From CAVWNR01 sp963756525 (GTDB taxonomy: Bacteria; Actinomycetota; Actinomycetes; Mycobacteriales; Jatrophihabitantaceae), in the NCBI GenBank assembly GCA_963756525.1, contig CAVWNR010000001.1:1178001-1242000 (forward strand): a stretch of DNA of 64,000 nucleotides. The letters run 5' to 3'. Every line of letters begins with the position of its first letter. Position 1 is the first letter of the stretch. A program made the position numbers and the translations under genes. The notes beneath the pieces are model-generated. The model did not search any database. It was not told where the DNA came from and worked only from the letters and a program-made list of their open reading frames with translations. Positions 1-8,844 of this stretch are shown here, in pieces.

Positions 1-757
1 CGTCATCGATGACGATGCGGGTCCCGCGATCGGCGAGCATCTCGCCGCCGAGTTGGCTGTAGAGGGTCTGGAAGAGCCGCCATGGTGTCGCGGTCTCGTT
101 GACCACGGCGATGGTCGCCCCGTACTGGCCGGTCGCCTGCTTGGCCTTGGCCAGCGCTTCGGTGAGGGCCTGTTCACCGTCGATCGGCTTGAGCCTGCCC
201 GAGCTGTCGAGCAGTCCAGCCTTCTTGCACACCTCAGTGTTGTAGAAGCACACGAATGGGTGCGTGTCCAGTGGGACGGCATAGATCTTGCCGTCCACCA
301 GTGCCGTCGTCCACGCCTTCTTGTTGAACTTGTCGGCGGTCATCCCGTAGCGGGCGAGGTCGTTGGGGTTCAGCTCATCGAGGAGGTCAGCCGCCTGCAG
401 TGTCTTCATCCGCGTGAGATGGGAGACGGCGACGTCCGGCGGTTGGCCGCCAAGGGTGGCCAGCGACAGCTTTGTGTAGTAGGGGTTGCCCCAGGCCAAG
501 GTCACCGACGACAGTCCGATGTTCGGATGTGTCTTCTCGAAGCCGGTCTCCATGGCCTGCATACGCGTTCCGTCACCGCCGCCGAACAGATTCCAGTACT
601 GGACGGTGCCCGGGTTCAACTTGGAGCCGGCGAGCCCGCTCACCACGGGTGACGAGCACGCGCTCAGCGCACCGACGCCGAGACCGACCGCCAGTGCGCG
701 GCCGAGGAAGGCTCGTCGACTGAGGTCGGTTCGCTGTGCGGATGTCGGATCATTCAT
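1..757 (-). CDS. Sugar ABC transporter substrate-binding lipoprotein (3' end outside window)
   Basis: Extracellular solute-binding protein of the family-1 (MalE/UgpB-like) sugar type, anchored outside the membrane to deliver a carbohydrate to an ABC permease. Reading the minus strand from ATG at 757 gives a twin-arginine-like signal (LSRRAFLGRA) followed by a lipobox ending in LSAC, then a typical binding-protein body including VDGKIYAVPLDTHPF and NTEVCKKAGLLD. About 252 codons are present and the frame stays open to base 2, so the C-terminal part and any permease genes lie outside the window. It starts 5 bp after the stop of the LacI gene, so the two are probably co-transcribed. The exact sugar cannot be read from the sequence. 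Confidence 0.88.
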   Translation of the reverse strand, partial: MNDPTSAQRTDLSRRAFLGRALAVGLGVGALSACSSPVVSGLAGSKLNPGTVQYWNLFGGGDGTRMQAMETGFEKTHPNIGLSSVTLAWGNPYYTKLSLATLGGQPPDVAVSHLTRMKTLQAADLLDELNPNDLARYGMTADKFNKKAWTTALVDGKIYAVPLDTHPFVCFYNTEVCKKAGLLDSSGRLKPIDGEQALTEALAKAKQATGQYGATIAVVNETATPWRLFQTLYSQLGGEMLADRGTRIVIDD

Positions 758-762
758 CGCGA

Positions 763-1890
763 TCAGTCCTTCACGCCGGGGGGAGATGACTGCTCTGCGC
801 GCGAGGGCGCTTCCTTCGAAGTGCGCCGGCGCCGTGCGGACGGCGCGGCCTTCCGGCCGGTAACCCGGGCGGGGTCGCGCGCCCGGGGCCGCGCCGGCGG
901 CCCGGTAGAGGCACGTTCGACCAGATGCACCGGCAGCAGCTCACGGGAATGCACGTCCCGGCCGGCGATCCGATCGAGCAGGACGGCTGCCGCCCGAGCT
1001 CCCGTCTCGACCAACGGGACATGGACGGTGGTGAGGGAAGGGATCAGGAAACGCGACATCGGCAGGTCGTCGCAGCCGATCACCGATGCATCCTCGGGTA
1101 TTTCGATCTTGCGGTCAGCCAGCAGACGCAGCACGCCCATCGCCATGGTGTCGTTCTGTGCGAACCATGCGGTGATCGTTGGATCGCGGTCGAGTAGTTG
1201 TGCGGCGGTCGTATAGCCGTCGTCGGCGGTCCAGCCCGCCGCGCCGATGCGTCGTTCCGGAAGCGAAAGACCGGCTGCTTCGAGCGACTGCCGGAAGCCC
1301 TCGAGGCGGGTGCGCACGACCTCCCGGCTCGGCGGGCCGGTCACCGTCGCGATCGCCCGGTGGCCGAGACCGGCCAAGTGCTTCCCCGCGATCATGCCCG
1401 TCATCCGGTGATCGGAGCCGAGAAGCACAGCCGGAGTGCCCGGCAGATGATTGATGCTCACGAGCGGAAGGCCGCCGCGGATCGCGGCGCTGAACTTCGA
1501 GTCGGCCTCGAGGCTCGGTGCGATGACAAGCACGCCCTGGACCCGGTGTGCGAGGAGCTTATCGAGCGATTGACCGGCGTCGATCTCCGGTCGCACTGCG
1601 ACCAGCACCGTCGCGTGGCCACGAGCAGCCAGCGCTTCCTGGGCTCCGGCCACGAAGCGAGAGAGCGCCGTGTCGGCGAGATCGTCGGCCAGGATCCCGA
1701 CCGTGATGGACGCGCGCCGCACTAGGCCACGGGCGAGCAGATTGGGAACGTACCCGAGCTCTCGAGCGGCGTTCAGGATCCGCTCGGCCGTCGCGGCCGA
1801 CGCGACTTCTTGGTGACCGTTGAGCACCTTGCTGGCGGTCTGAAAGCTCACGCCAGCACGCGCGGCGACGTCCTTGAGCGAGACGTACAC
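763..1890 (-). CDS. LacI-family transcriptional regulator
   Basis: DNA-binding repressor of the LacI/GalR family. The first 50 residues form the LacI helix-turn-helix and hinge (VSLKDVAARAGVSFQTASKVLN), followed by a periplasmic-binding-like effector domain (SITVGILADDLADTALSRFV and later SVIGCDDLPMSRFLIPSLTTV). The GTG start at 1890 has a GGAG about 8 bases upstream. The C-terminal 40 residues are Arg/Pro/Ala rich and probably disordered. The sugar-binding lipoprotein follows 5 bp downstream, and a perfect palindrome lies 46-63 bp upstream, so I infer autoregulated local control of sugar uptake. Confidence 0.93.
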   Translation of the reverse strand: MYVSLKDVAARAGVSFQTASKVLNGHQEVASAATAERILNAARELGYVPNLLARGLVRRASITVGILADDLADTALSRFVAGAQEALAARGHATVLVAVRPEIDAGQSLDKLLAHRVQGVLVIAPSLEADSKFSAAIRGGLPLVSINHLPGTPAVLLGSDHRMTGMIAGKHLAGLGHRAIATVTGPPSREVVRTRLEGFRQSLEAAGLSLPERRIGAAGWTADDGYTTAAQLLDRDPTITAWFAQNDTMAMGVLRLLADRKIEIPEDASVIGCDDLPMSRFLIPSLTTVHVPLVETGARAAAVLLDRIAGRDVHSRELLPVHLVERASTGPPARPRARDPARVTGRKAAPSARRRRTSKEAPSRAEQSSPPGVKD

Positions 1891-1935
1891 CCCAGCTCCG
1901 GTGCCTACGGTCCGTCTGATCGAGAGGTTTCCTCT

Positions 1936-1953
1936 TAGGCGAACGTTCGCCTA
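1936..1953. promoter_or_regulatory. Putative LacI operator
   Basis: TAGGCGAACGTTCGCCTA is a perfect 18-bp palindrome with a central CG, the usual architecture of LacI-family operators. It sits upstream of the GTG start of the LacI gene at 1890. Known of the family: symmetric operators with a central CpG. Inferred: autoregulation and control of the transporter operon. Confidence 0.75.
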
Positions 1954-2208
1954 TCGTGCGCCGCGATCCGAAATCAGTCAAGACGTCGGTCGAGCGGCGC
2001 TCCCTTGCCGCTCTCACTCCGACGGAACAGGCGCCTGGGGCATGGCCCCGAGAATGCTGCTACCGATGGGTAGCGCCCAGTGCGGCCGGCGCCGTGATCT
2101 ACGCCCCACCGGGGTGGCCTGGGCGCCGCCGACCGACGATCACCACCGGATTGGCCGCCGCGGGGACGCGGAGCTGGTCCGACGATGAGCCTCGCCGGCC
2201 GAAGCGCG

Positions 2209-4158
2209 CTAGAGGTCCACCGAGCTGCCCATGGTGACGGTGCAGTCTGGCGGCAGCCCGAAGTAGGCCGCCGGGTCGGCGGCGTTGTGTGCCAGGAACA
2301 GGAACAGCATCTTGCGCCAGGGTGTCATGCCGGGCGAGGAGGTGCGTCGGATTGACCCCCGGGAGAGAAAGTACCGCGCGTGCTCGACGTCGGTCATTAC
2401 CGGCTCGAGCAGCCCGGCGTTTCTGGCCTGGAGCAGCGCGCGGGGCAGGTCCGGTTGATCAGAGAAACCGAAGCGGATCGAAAGGTACTGGATGCCGTCG
2501 TCGGGCTCGCCGAGATTATCGGTGCTGAACCGCTCGGGAATCGGGACATGCGGCACGTTGGCGGCGCTGGCCGACACGATCAGCACGCCTCGGTGCAGGA
2601 TCTCGTTGTGCCGGACGTTGGCCCGCAGGGCCAGGGGTGTGGTGTCCTTGTCTGGGTGCGGGAAGACTGCCAGCCCGGGTACCCGGTGCAGCGGGACCTT
2701 GTGTATCTCGCCGACGAATTCCTCCAGCGGTCCCTCCTGCGCATGACGGTTCGCCGCAACAGTCTCTCGACCGCGTCGCCAGGTGGTCATCACGGTGAAG
2801 ACCAGAATCGCGATCAGCAGGGGCAGCCAGCCGCCGTGCGCGATTTTGGACAGGTTCGCGGACAGGAAGGTGAGCTCGACACCGCCGAACGCGACCGCCG
2901 CCGCCGCCAGCTGCCACGCTCGCCAATGCCACATGGCCCTCGCGACGAGCAGCAACAGCGTCGTGTCGACAATCAGCGCACCGGTGACCGAGACGCCGTA
3001 TGCGGTGGCCAACCGCTGCGAGGAGCGGAAGCTGAGCATGACGATCAGGACCCCGACGAACAGCAGGGCGTTGACGCCCGGCAGGTAGATCTGCCCGCCC
3101 GCATGCTCGGAGGTCTGCCGGACGGTGACCGGGGGCAGCAGACCCAACTGCATCGCCTGCCGGGACAGCGAGAAGGCACCCGAGATCACCGCCTGGCTCG
3201 CGATCACGGTCGCCGCGGTGGCCAGCACGACCATCGGCACCTGCGCCCAGTGTGGCAGCAGCAGGAAGAACGGGTTGCTCACCGCACCGGGCGTGTGCAG
3301 GATCAACGCGCCCTGGCCGAGGTAGTTCAGGGTGAGCGCCGGGAACACGACGAGGAACCAGGCGCGCAAAATCGGCTGCCGCCCGAAGTGACCCATGTCG
3401 GCGTAAAGCGCTTCCGCGCCGGTGATGACCAGCACCACCGCGCCCATCGCGACAAACGAGATCCACGGGTGGTCCAGGACAAACAGCAGCCCGTAGCTGG
3501 GCGACAGCCCGCGCAGCACACCCGGGTACTCGACCACTCTGGCGAGGCCCGCGACGGCCAGCACGCTGAACCACAGCAGCATGACCGGCCCGAACAGCGC
3601 GCCGACCCGCCCGGTGCCGAAACGCTGGACGGCGAACAGCACGGTCAGGATGACCGCGGCGACGGGAACGACGACCTGCGCCAAGGCGGGGGCGGCGACC
3701 CGCACCCCCTCGACCGCGGACAGCACGCTGATGGCCGGCGTGATCAGCGAGTCGCCGTAGAACAGTGACACGCCCAGGATGCCGACCACGACCAGCACGC
3801 CGACGTTGCGGGCGCGGGCGGAATACAACCGGCGCACCAGCGCGGTCAGTGCCATCACCCCGCCCTCACCGTTGTTGTCCGCCCGCATCAGCACGCCGAC
3901 ATATTTCACCGACACGATCAGGGTGGCCGACCAGAACATCATCGAGATCACGCCGTACACGTCGCTCTGCGTCGCGCGAACCGCGTGGTTGTCGATCGAG
4001 AACACCGTCTGTAGCGCATACAGCGGGCTCGTGCCGATATCGCCGAACACGATCCCCAGCGCGGCCATCATCAACGCCGCCGCACCGGCCCGGTGCACGA
4101 CCGCCGCGCTACCCGCCTCGGAAACGCCGGCCGGAACCTCGGACGCCGTCGAACCCAT
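2209..4158 (-). CDS. kup: Kup/Trk-type potassium uptake transporter
   Basis: Integral membrane K+/H+ symporter of the KUP/HAK/KT family, about 650 residues, close to the usual length. The family signature near the first helix, GIVFGDIGTSPLYALQ, is intact, as is the loop VLMRADNNGEGGVMALTALV. Around 12 hydrophobic segments occupy residues 30-450 and a soluble C-terminal domain of about 200 residues follows. ATG at 4158 is the likely start; a GTG one codon upstream (4161) is also in frame. It stands alone on the minus strand, divergent from the DUF4142 gene. No c-di-AMP (ydaO) riboswitch could be recognised in its upstream region. Confidence 0.95.
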   Translation of the reverse strand: MGSTASEVPAGVSEAGSAAVVHRAGAAALMMAALGIVFGDIGTSPLYALQTVFSIDNHAVRATQSDVYGVISMMFWSATLIVSVKYVGVLMRADNNGEGGVMALTALVRRLYSARARNVGVLVVVGILGVSLFYGDSLITPAISVLSAVEGVRVAAPALAQVVVPVAAVILTVLFAVQRFGTGRVGALFGPVMLLWFSVLAVAGLARVVEYPGVLRGLSPSYGLLFVLDHPWISFVAMGAVVLVITGAEALYADMGHFGRQPILRAWFLVVFPALTLNYLGQGALILHTPGAVSNPFFLLLPHWAQVPMVVLATAATVIASQAVISGAFSLSRQAMQLGLLPPVTVRQTSEHAGGQIYLPGVNALLFVGVLIVMLSFRSSQRLATAYGVSVTGALIVDTTLLLLVARAMWHWRAWQLAAAAVAFGGVELTFLSANLSKIAHGGWLPLLIAILVFTVMTTWRRGRETVAANRHAQEGPLEEFVGEIHKVPLHRVPGLAVFPHPDKDTTPLALRANVRHNEILHRGVLIVSASAANVPHVPIPERFSTDNLGEPDDGIQYLSIRFGFSDQPDLPRALLQARNAGLLEPVMTDVEHARYFLSRGSIRRTSSPGMTPWRKMLFLFLAHNAADPAAYFGLPPDCTVTMGSSVDL

Positions 4159-4161
4159 CAC

Positions 4162-4647
4162 CTAACCCCATCTGCCTGTGCGCACGCTCGGCTGAGAAGG
4201 GGACCGCCGCGACCAACATCTACCAGAACAGCCGGCTGCGCAAGAGTGCTCGGGGTACCGGGCCGTGTGTCCGAGCAGGCCGGTCACCTCCCTGGCGAAC
4301 TCGCTGACCGGGTAACCCGTCGCGGGTGTGGGTAGATACCCCTGGAGAGTCGGGGCGCGCCCCGTCATCGTCCCCCCGCGAGGGCGGTTCGCGTTCCCGG
4401 CTTTCACACGCCCAGCTGGGGCCCGGACGCGGGCGATCGTCGCTAGCCGGTGCGCGGTCCGGCGGTCGGGGTGATGGCCTCATCGACCGGCGCCGGCGCG
4501 GTGCACGCGCTGTTGCAGCGCCTCGGCTGTTGCGTGGTACGGCGCGGCAGGCACGGCGCGCGCCGTTTGGATGGTGGCACATTGGGCATACTCAGCGGCG
4601 TCTTCGGCCAACCCGACCGAACCCTTGCCTCTGACGCGGAGATCGCG
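4162..4647. other. Divergent intergenic region kup / DUF4142
   Basis: About 490 bp between two divergent genes, so it should hold both promoters. It is GC-rich with only short overlapping open frames on both strands; none has a convincing ribosome binding site or family match. I looked for a ydaO-type riboswitch and a clear operator and saw neither. Confidence 0.5.
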
Positions 4648-5367
4648 ATGCCTCCACGTACCGTCGGACGCCGCCTGCTGATCGCCGCCATCGGCGCGGC
4701 GAGCACCGTGGTACTGACCGGACTCGCCGCCAGCCCGGCGCTAGCCGCGGCCCCGCCGTCGGCCGGCGATCAGCAGTACATGGCCGCCACCGAACAGACG
4801 AACCTGGCCGAGCTGAGCCTCGGGCAGCTGGTGCAGCAACGTAGCCACAATCAGCAGTCGCTGGCCATGGCGACCAAGACGATCACCGATCACACCAAGG
4901 CTAAGCAGCAGCTCAGCACGCTGGCCGAGCAGCTGCACGTCACGCTGCCCACCGCACCCAACGCCGCGCAGCAGGCGCAGGCCGCGCAACTGCAGGCAGC
5001 CTCGGCCGACGCCTTCGACCAGCTCTACGCGCAGATCCAGGTCACCGGCCATGAGCAGTCCATCGCCGCCACCCAGCAGGAACTCGCCACGGGCAGCAAC
5101 GCCCAGGTCAAGCAGTTCGCCAGCGGCTACCTGCCGGTCGCCCAGATGCACCTGCAGATGGCCCAGGCCGAGCTGGCCGCGCTCACCGGCGCAACGCCCG
5201 GGGTGCCGGCCGGATCAGGCGGCGGCGCGGCCACCAACGCCGCATCCACGATTGCCTGGCAAGCCGGCCTGGCCGCCGGTCTCGGTCTGGCAGTGGCCGG
5301 ATTGCTGATGACAGTGCACGCCCGACGGCGCGCGGCTGCGGCGGGCGGCGGCGCGCCACGGCAGTGA
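4648..5367 (+). CDS. Secreted/membrane-anchored DUF4142 protein
   Basis: About 239 residues. A signal peptide (VGRRLLIAAIGAASTVVLTG, ending near ALAAA) is followed by a DUF4142 helical-bundle domain starting DQQYMAATEQTNLAELSLGQ and continuing through paired helices rich in Gln and Ala. A Gly/Ala linker, a C-terminal hydrophobic helix (AGLAAGLGLAVAGLLMTV) and a basic RRR tail close the protein. That is the layout of a cell-wall sorting signal, but no LPxTG-like motif precedes the helix. ATG at 4648 was chosen because it begins the signal peptide and has a GGAG upstream. Its stop overlaps the start of the downstream sortase by 4 bp, so the two are coupled. Function unknown. Confidence 0.82.
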   Translation: MPPRTVGRRLLIAAIGAASTVVLTGLAASPALAAAPPSAGDQQYMAATEQTNLAELSLGQLVQQRSHNQQSLAMATKTITDHTKAKQQLSTLAEQLHVTLPTAPNAAQQAQAAQLQAASADAFDQLYAQIQVTGHEQSIAATQQELATGSNAQVKQFASGYLPVAQMHLQMAQAELAALTGATPGVPAGSGGGAATNAASTIAWQAGLAAGLGLAVAGLLMTVHARRRAAAAGGGAPRQ

Positions 5368-6077
5368 GGCTGCCGTCACCCGGCAGGGCCGGCAGCTTCA
5401 TTGCCGCCGCCGGACTGGCACTGGCGTTCGCCAGCACGGTCGAGCTGGCTACCAGCGCCGCACCGCGGACTCTGCCCCACCCGTTCTCCGTGCCGATTTC
5501 GGCGCCCGCGACAGCCGTTGCCTCGGCACCGCTTGCGCCGGCGCGCCGCGGCCCGGTGCCGGAGCCGACGGTCAGCCCGACGCCGAAACCGAATGCGCCG
5601 TTCCGCCCGGCGGCGAATCCGCTTCGCGGCGGGCAACCCCCGGTCCGGCTGAGCATCGCCTCAATGCAGATCAGCGCGCCGGTGCGGCCCATCGGTGACA
5701 GCGGCGGCGATCTCGCGATCCCCGACGAGGTCAGCACGATCGGCTGGTGGGTCGGCAGCGCACCGCCAGGATCATCGACCGGGAGCACCGTCCTGGTCGG
5801 CCACGTCGACTCGGCGGCCCAAGGGCCGGGCAGCTTCTACCACCTCGACCGCGTCACCCCGGCCGCGTCCATCGTCGTCACCACCGCGGACGGCCGGTCA
5901 GTGCGCTACCGCGTCGCCGCGTTGCAGATCAGTCACAAGGCGGTCGGGCTCCCCGCCGCCGACCTGGCCCAAAGCGGCTCGCCGCGGCTCGTTCTCATCA
6001 CCTGCGGCGGACCCTTCGACACCGACACGGGCAGCTACCTCGACAACATCGTCGTTACCGCACTGCCACAACCCTGA
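5364..6077 (+). CDS. Class F sortase
   Basis: Cysteine transpeptidase/hydrolase of the actinobacterial class F sortase family, 237 residues, exported and anchored by an N-terminal hydrophobic segment (residues 8-30). A Pro-rich linker of about 50 residues precedes the catalytic domain. The catalytic His lies in VLVGHVDSA and the catalytic Cys in LVLITCGGPFD, followed by the conserved GSYLDNIVV strand. GTG start in a GTGA overlap with the DUF4142 gene, which makes that protein the natural candidate partner, although it shows no clear sorting motif. Confidence 0.9.
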   Translation: MRLPSPGRAGSFIAAAGLALAFASTVELATSAAPRTLPHPFSVPISAPATAVASAPLAPARRGPVPEPTVSPTPKPNAPFRPAANPLRGGQPPVRLSIASMQISAPVRPIGDSGGDLAIPDEVSTIGWWVGSAPPGSSTGSTVLVGHVDSAAQGPGSFYHLDRVTPAASIVVTTADGRSVRYRVAALQISHKAVGLPAADLAQSGSPRLVLITCGGPFDTDTGSYLDNIVVTALPQP

Positions 6078-6228
6078 CTGGCGCACCGCATCGGTGTACC
6101 CAGCGGACCGGCGAGTCCATGCGCACGTGCAGGTGTGATTCGGCCTGCCTCCCCGGGTATGTCGATGGTCGGATCCAGCCAGCCCCGGCGTCCAACCACC
6201 GCGCCGGCAACCGTCGAGGACGAACACC

Positions 6229-7068
6229 GTGAATCAGCCCGCGCAGCAACAGCAACCCCCCGGCGTCCAGGCCGAGATGACCCCGCGACCGGACTGCGGT
6301 GAGCAGTCCTACCGAGGTTCGGGCAAGCTCACCGGAAAGGCCGCCGTGATCACCGGCGGCGACAGCGGGATCGGCCGTGCGGTGGCGATCGCGTACGCGC
6401 GGGAAGGCGCCGACGTGCTGATCTCCTATCTCGCCGAAGATGACGACGCGCGTGACACCGCCAGGTATGTCGAGGATGCCGGTCGCACGGCCGTGCTGGT
6501 CAAAGGTGACGTCTCCGCACCGCAGCACTGCCGCGACATCATCAGCCAGGCCGTCGACGCGTTCGGGCGGGTCGACATCCTGGTCAGCAACGCGGCGTTC
6601 CAGATGACCCATTCCTCGCTGGAGGAGATCCCCGATGAGGAGTGGGACCACACCATCGCCACAAACCTCTCGGCGTTCTTCCACCTGGCGAAGGCTGCCG
6701 TGCCGCACATGCCGGCGGGATCGTCGATCATCGGCAGCTCCTCGGTGAACTCCGACATGCCCTCCCCCACGCTCGCACCCTACGCAGCGACGAAGGCGGC
6801 GATCGCAAACTTCTGCGCCAGCCTGGCGCAGCTGCTCGGCGAGAAGGGCATCCGGGTGAACAGCGTAGCCCCGGGGCCGATCTGGACACCGCTGATTCCG
6901 TCCACGATGCCGCCCGAGAAAGTCGAGAAGTTCGGCGAGAATGTGCCCCTCGGGCGCCCCGGCCAGCCGGCCGAACTCGCGCCGGTGTACGTGCTCCTGG
7001 CAAGCGACGACGGCAGTTTCATCTCTGGGGCGCGCATCGCAGTCACCGGCGGCCGACCGGTTCTCTAG
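6229..7068 (+). CDS. SDR-family oxidoreductase (general-stress/YghA type)
   Basis: Short-chain dehydrogenase/reductase, 279 residues, cytoplasmic. The N-terminal extension (residues 1-40) and the sequence GKAAVITGGDSGIGRAVAIA match the YghA/GSP39 subgroup. The NAD(P) glycine motif is TGGDSGIG, the structural NAA motif is VSNAAF, and the active site has Ser in IIGSSSVNS and the YxxxK pair in YAATKAA. GTG start at 6229 with GAGGA 8-12 bases upstream. Substrate unknown. It stands alone behind the sortase. Confidence 0.92.
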   Translation: MNQPAQQQQPPGVQAEMTPRPDCGEQSYRGSGKLTGKAAVITGGDSGIGRAVAIAYAREGADVLISYLAEDDDARDTARYVEDAGRTAVLVKGDVSAPQHCRDIISQAVDAFGRVDILVSNAAFQMTHSSLEEIPDEEWDHTIATNLSAFFHLAKAAVPHMPAGSSIIGSSSVNSDMPSPTLAPYAATKAAIANFCASLAQLLGEKGIRVNSVAPGPIWTPLIPSTMPPEKVEKFGENVPLGRPGQPAELAPVYVLLASDDGSFISGARIAVTGGRPVL

Positions 7069-7554
7069 TGTGCCTGCCGTGTTGGAACAGGGCGTGAATC
7101 TGCTGCAAGACACCGCCGCGCTGAAAGCGTTCGAGTGTGTGTCGTGGGATTTCACCAGTTGAATCGGGTCTTGATGGGATTCGGGCCTGCTGCTAGTCGC
7201 GGAACGGGTCGTTCACGAATCTCTGGGAGCTTGGATCCAGCGGCCGTGGGCACGAGACCGGGCGGCGCCGGCCAGCAGCCTGCAACGGCCCGGGGGCTTG
7301 CGGGTAAGGTGCGGCGAGAGCGGGCGCACGATCGGGCAAGGTGTCCTGACCGAGCCAGCGCCGCCGGACGGGTTCAGGCATGACCCGCCGGGTCGACCTG
7401 CCGGCGGGTACTTGCCGGAGTTCGCGACGATTTGCCCCCTCACTGCCACGCACGCTACCTGCGAGTAGAACATCAGCATGGGGCCGACGCTGGGGAAGAA
7501 CGTGATCGCAGTCCTGGGGGATTACTTGATCGTCGACAACCCAAGGAGGCCACC
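7069..7554. other. Intergenic region without a supported gene
   Basis: About 490 bp after the SDR gene. The only structure I can point to is an 8-bp perfect inverted repeat, CCCGCCGG at 7384-7391 and CCGGCGGG at 7401-7408, with a 9-nt loop and no following T-run. Open frames here overlap on both strands and show no domain. The promoter of the M23 gene probably lies in the last 100 bp. Confidence 0.4.
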
Positions 7555-8733
7555 ATGGTGACCGTGCCCGACAGCTTCAGCCCGGTGGTCGTGACGCCGG
7601 TCAGCAACTCGACGTTCCCCTGGCTCGGCACCGACCAGAAGTATCACGTCTGCTATGACCTACAGTTGACCAACGCCTCGCGATTACCGGCCACGCTCAG
7701 CACGGTGCAGGTGGTAGACGCCAAGGACCCCGACACGGTCCTCGCCTCGATCTCCGGCCCCCAGCTGGTCGATCCGGGCTGCGCGTACGGGGACTGCAAC
7801 CGGCTGCGGATGCTGCCCTCCTCGAAGGCAACCGACACCGTCCTGCCCCCGGGCCAGTCCCGGGCCCTGCTGGTGGACCTCGCCTTCGACTCGCTGAGGC
7901 AGGCGCCCGCCACGGTCGGGCATCGCCTGTTCCTTACCGGGCAGGCCGCACCCCCGGCCACCCAGCCGACCCCGATCAGCTACCTCGCCGCGCCGTTCGA
8001 CATCTCCTCGGGCGAGCCGCGGTCCATCGCACCCCCACTCAAGGGAACCAACTGGGTCGCGATCAATGGCTGCTACGGCTCCGGCGGAGCGCACCGCCCC
8101 GCGCTGAACTCGTTGAACGGCAAGCTGGCCAACTCCCAGCGTTTCGCCATCGACTGGATGAAGCTCAACGACGCAGGCGAGTTCTACAGCGGCGACAAGA
8201 CGAAGAACGAGAGCTACGCCGACTACGGCCAAGCGGTCTATGCGGTCGCCGATGGCACCGTCAGCTCGACCCTCGACACGGTCGACGCGGGCACTCCCGG
8301 CGTCCTGCCCGCCGACGATCCCGTGCTCGGCCCGAAGCTCACCATCGACAACGTCGACGGCAACCACATCATCGAGGATCTCGGCGGCGGGATCTGGGCG
8401 ATGTATGCGCATCTGATCCGAGGCAGCCTGCTGGTCCAGCCGGGGGACAAGGTAAAGAAGGGCCAGAAAATCGCCGAGCTGGGCAATACCGGGAACTCCA
8501 GCGCTCCGCACCTGCACTTCCAACTCATGGACGACCCGTCGCTGCTGCAGGCCGACGCTGTCCCTTACGTGATTGCCGGCTTCACCTACCAGGGCCAGGT
8601 TTCCTATGCCGCCTGGGAGGCCTCCGACGCCTACGAGAGCGGGACCTACTTCCAGGGCAAGTTGCCGAACGGGGAGCCCCGCTCCGATGAGCTACCGCTC
8701 GCCCTGACCATCGTCGATTTCCCGAATTCGTGA
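7555..8733 (+). CDS. M23 (LytM)-fold peptidase-like protein, no signal peptide, altered zinc site
   Basis: 392 residues. A beta-rich N-terminal half of about 200 residues precedes a LytM/M23 fold containing YGQAVYAVADGTV, GNHIIEDLGGGIWAMYAHL, KVKKGQKIAELGNTGNSS and the HxH motif at residues 319-321 (APHLHFQ). M23 enzymes coordinate zinc with H-x3-D plus the HxH; here the first motif reads RFAID (Arg196, Asp200), so the first His is replaced. The start at 7555 is fixed by a perfect AAGGAGG at 7543-7549, and no signal peptide follows it, unusual for a wall hydrolase. It could be a structural or binding protein rather than an active endopeptidase. Confidence 0.85.
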   Translation: MVTVPDSFSPVVVTPVSNSTFPWLGTDQKYHVCYDLQLTNASRLPATLSTVQVVDAKDPDTVLASISGPQLVDPGCAYGDCNRLRMLPSSKATDTVLPPGQSRALLVDLAFDSLRQAPATVGHRLFLTGQAAPPATQPTPISYLAAPFDISSGEPRSIAPPLKGTNWVAINGCYGSGGAHRPALNSLNGKLANSQRFAIDWMKLNDAGEFYSGDKTKNESYADYGQAVYAVADGTVSSTLDTVDAGTPGVLPADDPVLGPKLTIDNVDGNHIIEDLGGGIWAMYAHLIRGSLLVQPGDKVKKGQKIAELGNTGNSSAPHLHFQLMDDPSLLQADAVPYVIAGFTYQGQVSYAAWEASDAYESGTYFQGKLPNGEPRSDELPLALTIVDFPNS

Positions 8734-8844
8734 GCGCACCACCCCTACGACGAAACGGCCCTGGTGTGTCAACGGTTGGCCCACCACCTGGCCGTGAGCG
8801 TGCCGAAGCCGTTGAGCAGATCGGTTGCGCCCGATCCGGCACGG

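Noticed and set aside
2380..3768. 462-codon plus-strand frame
   Set aside because: Antisense to kup; composition is Arg/Gln/Asp-rich noise and kup shows a full family match.
4162..4450. Possible c-di-AMP (ydaO) riboswitch upstream of kup
   Set aside because: Considered because K+ transporters are often so regulated, but the conserved G-rich blocks could not be found.
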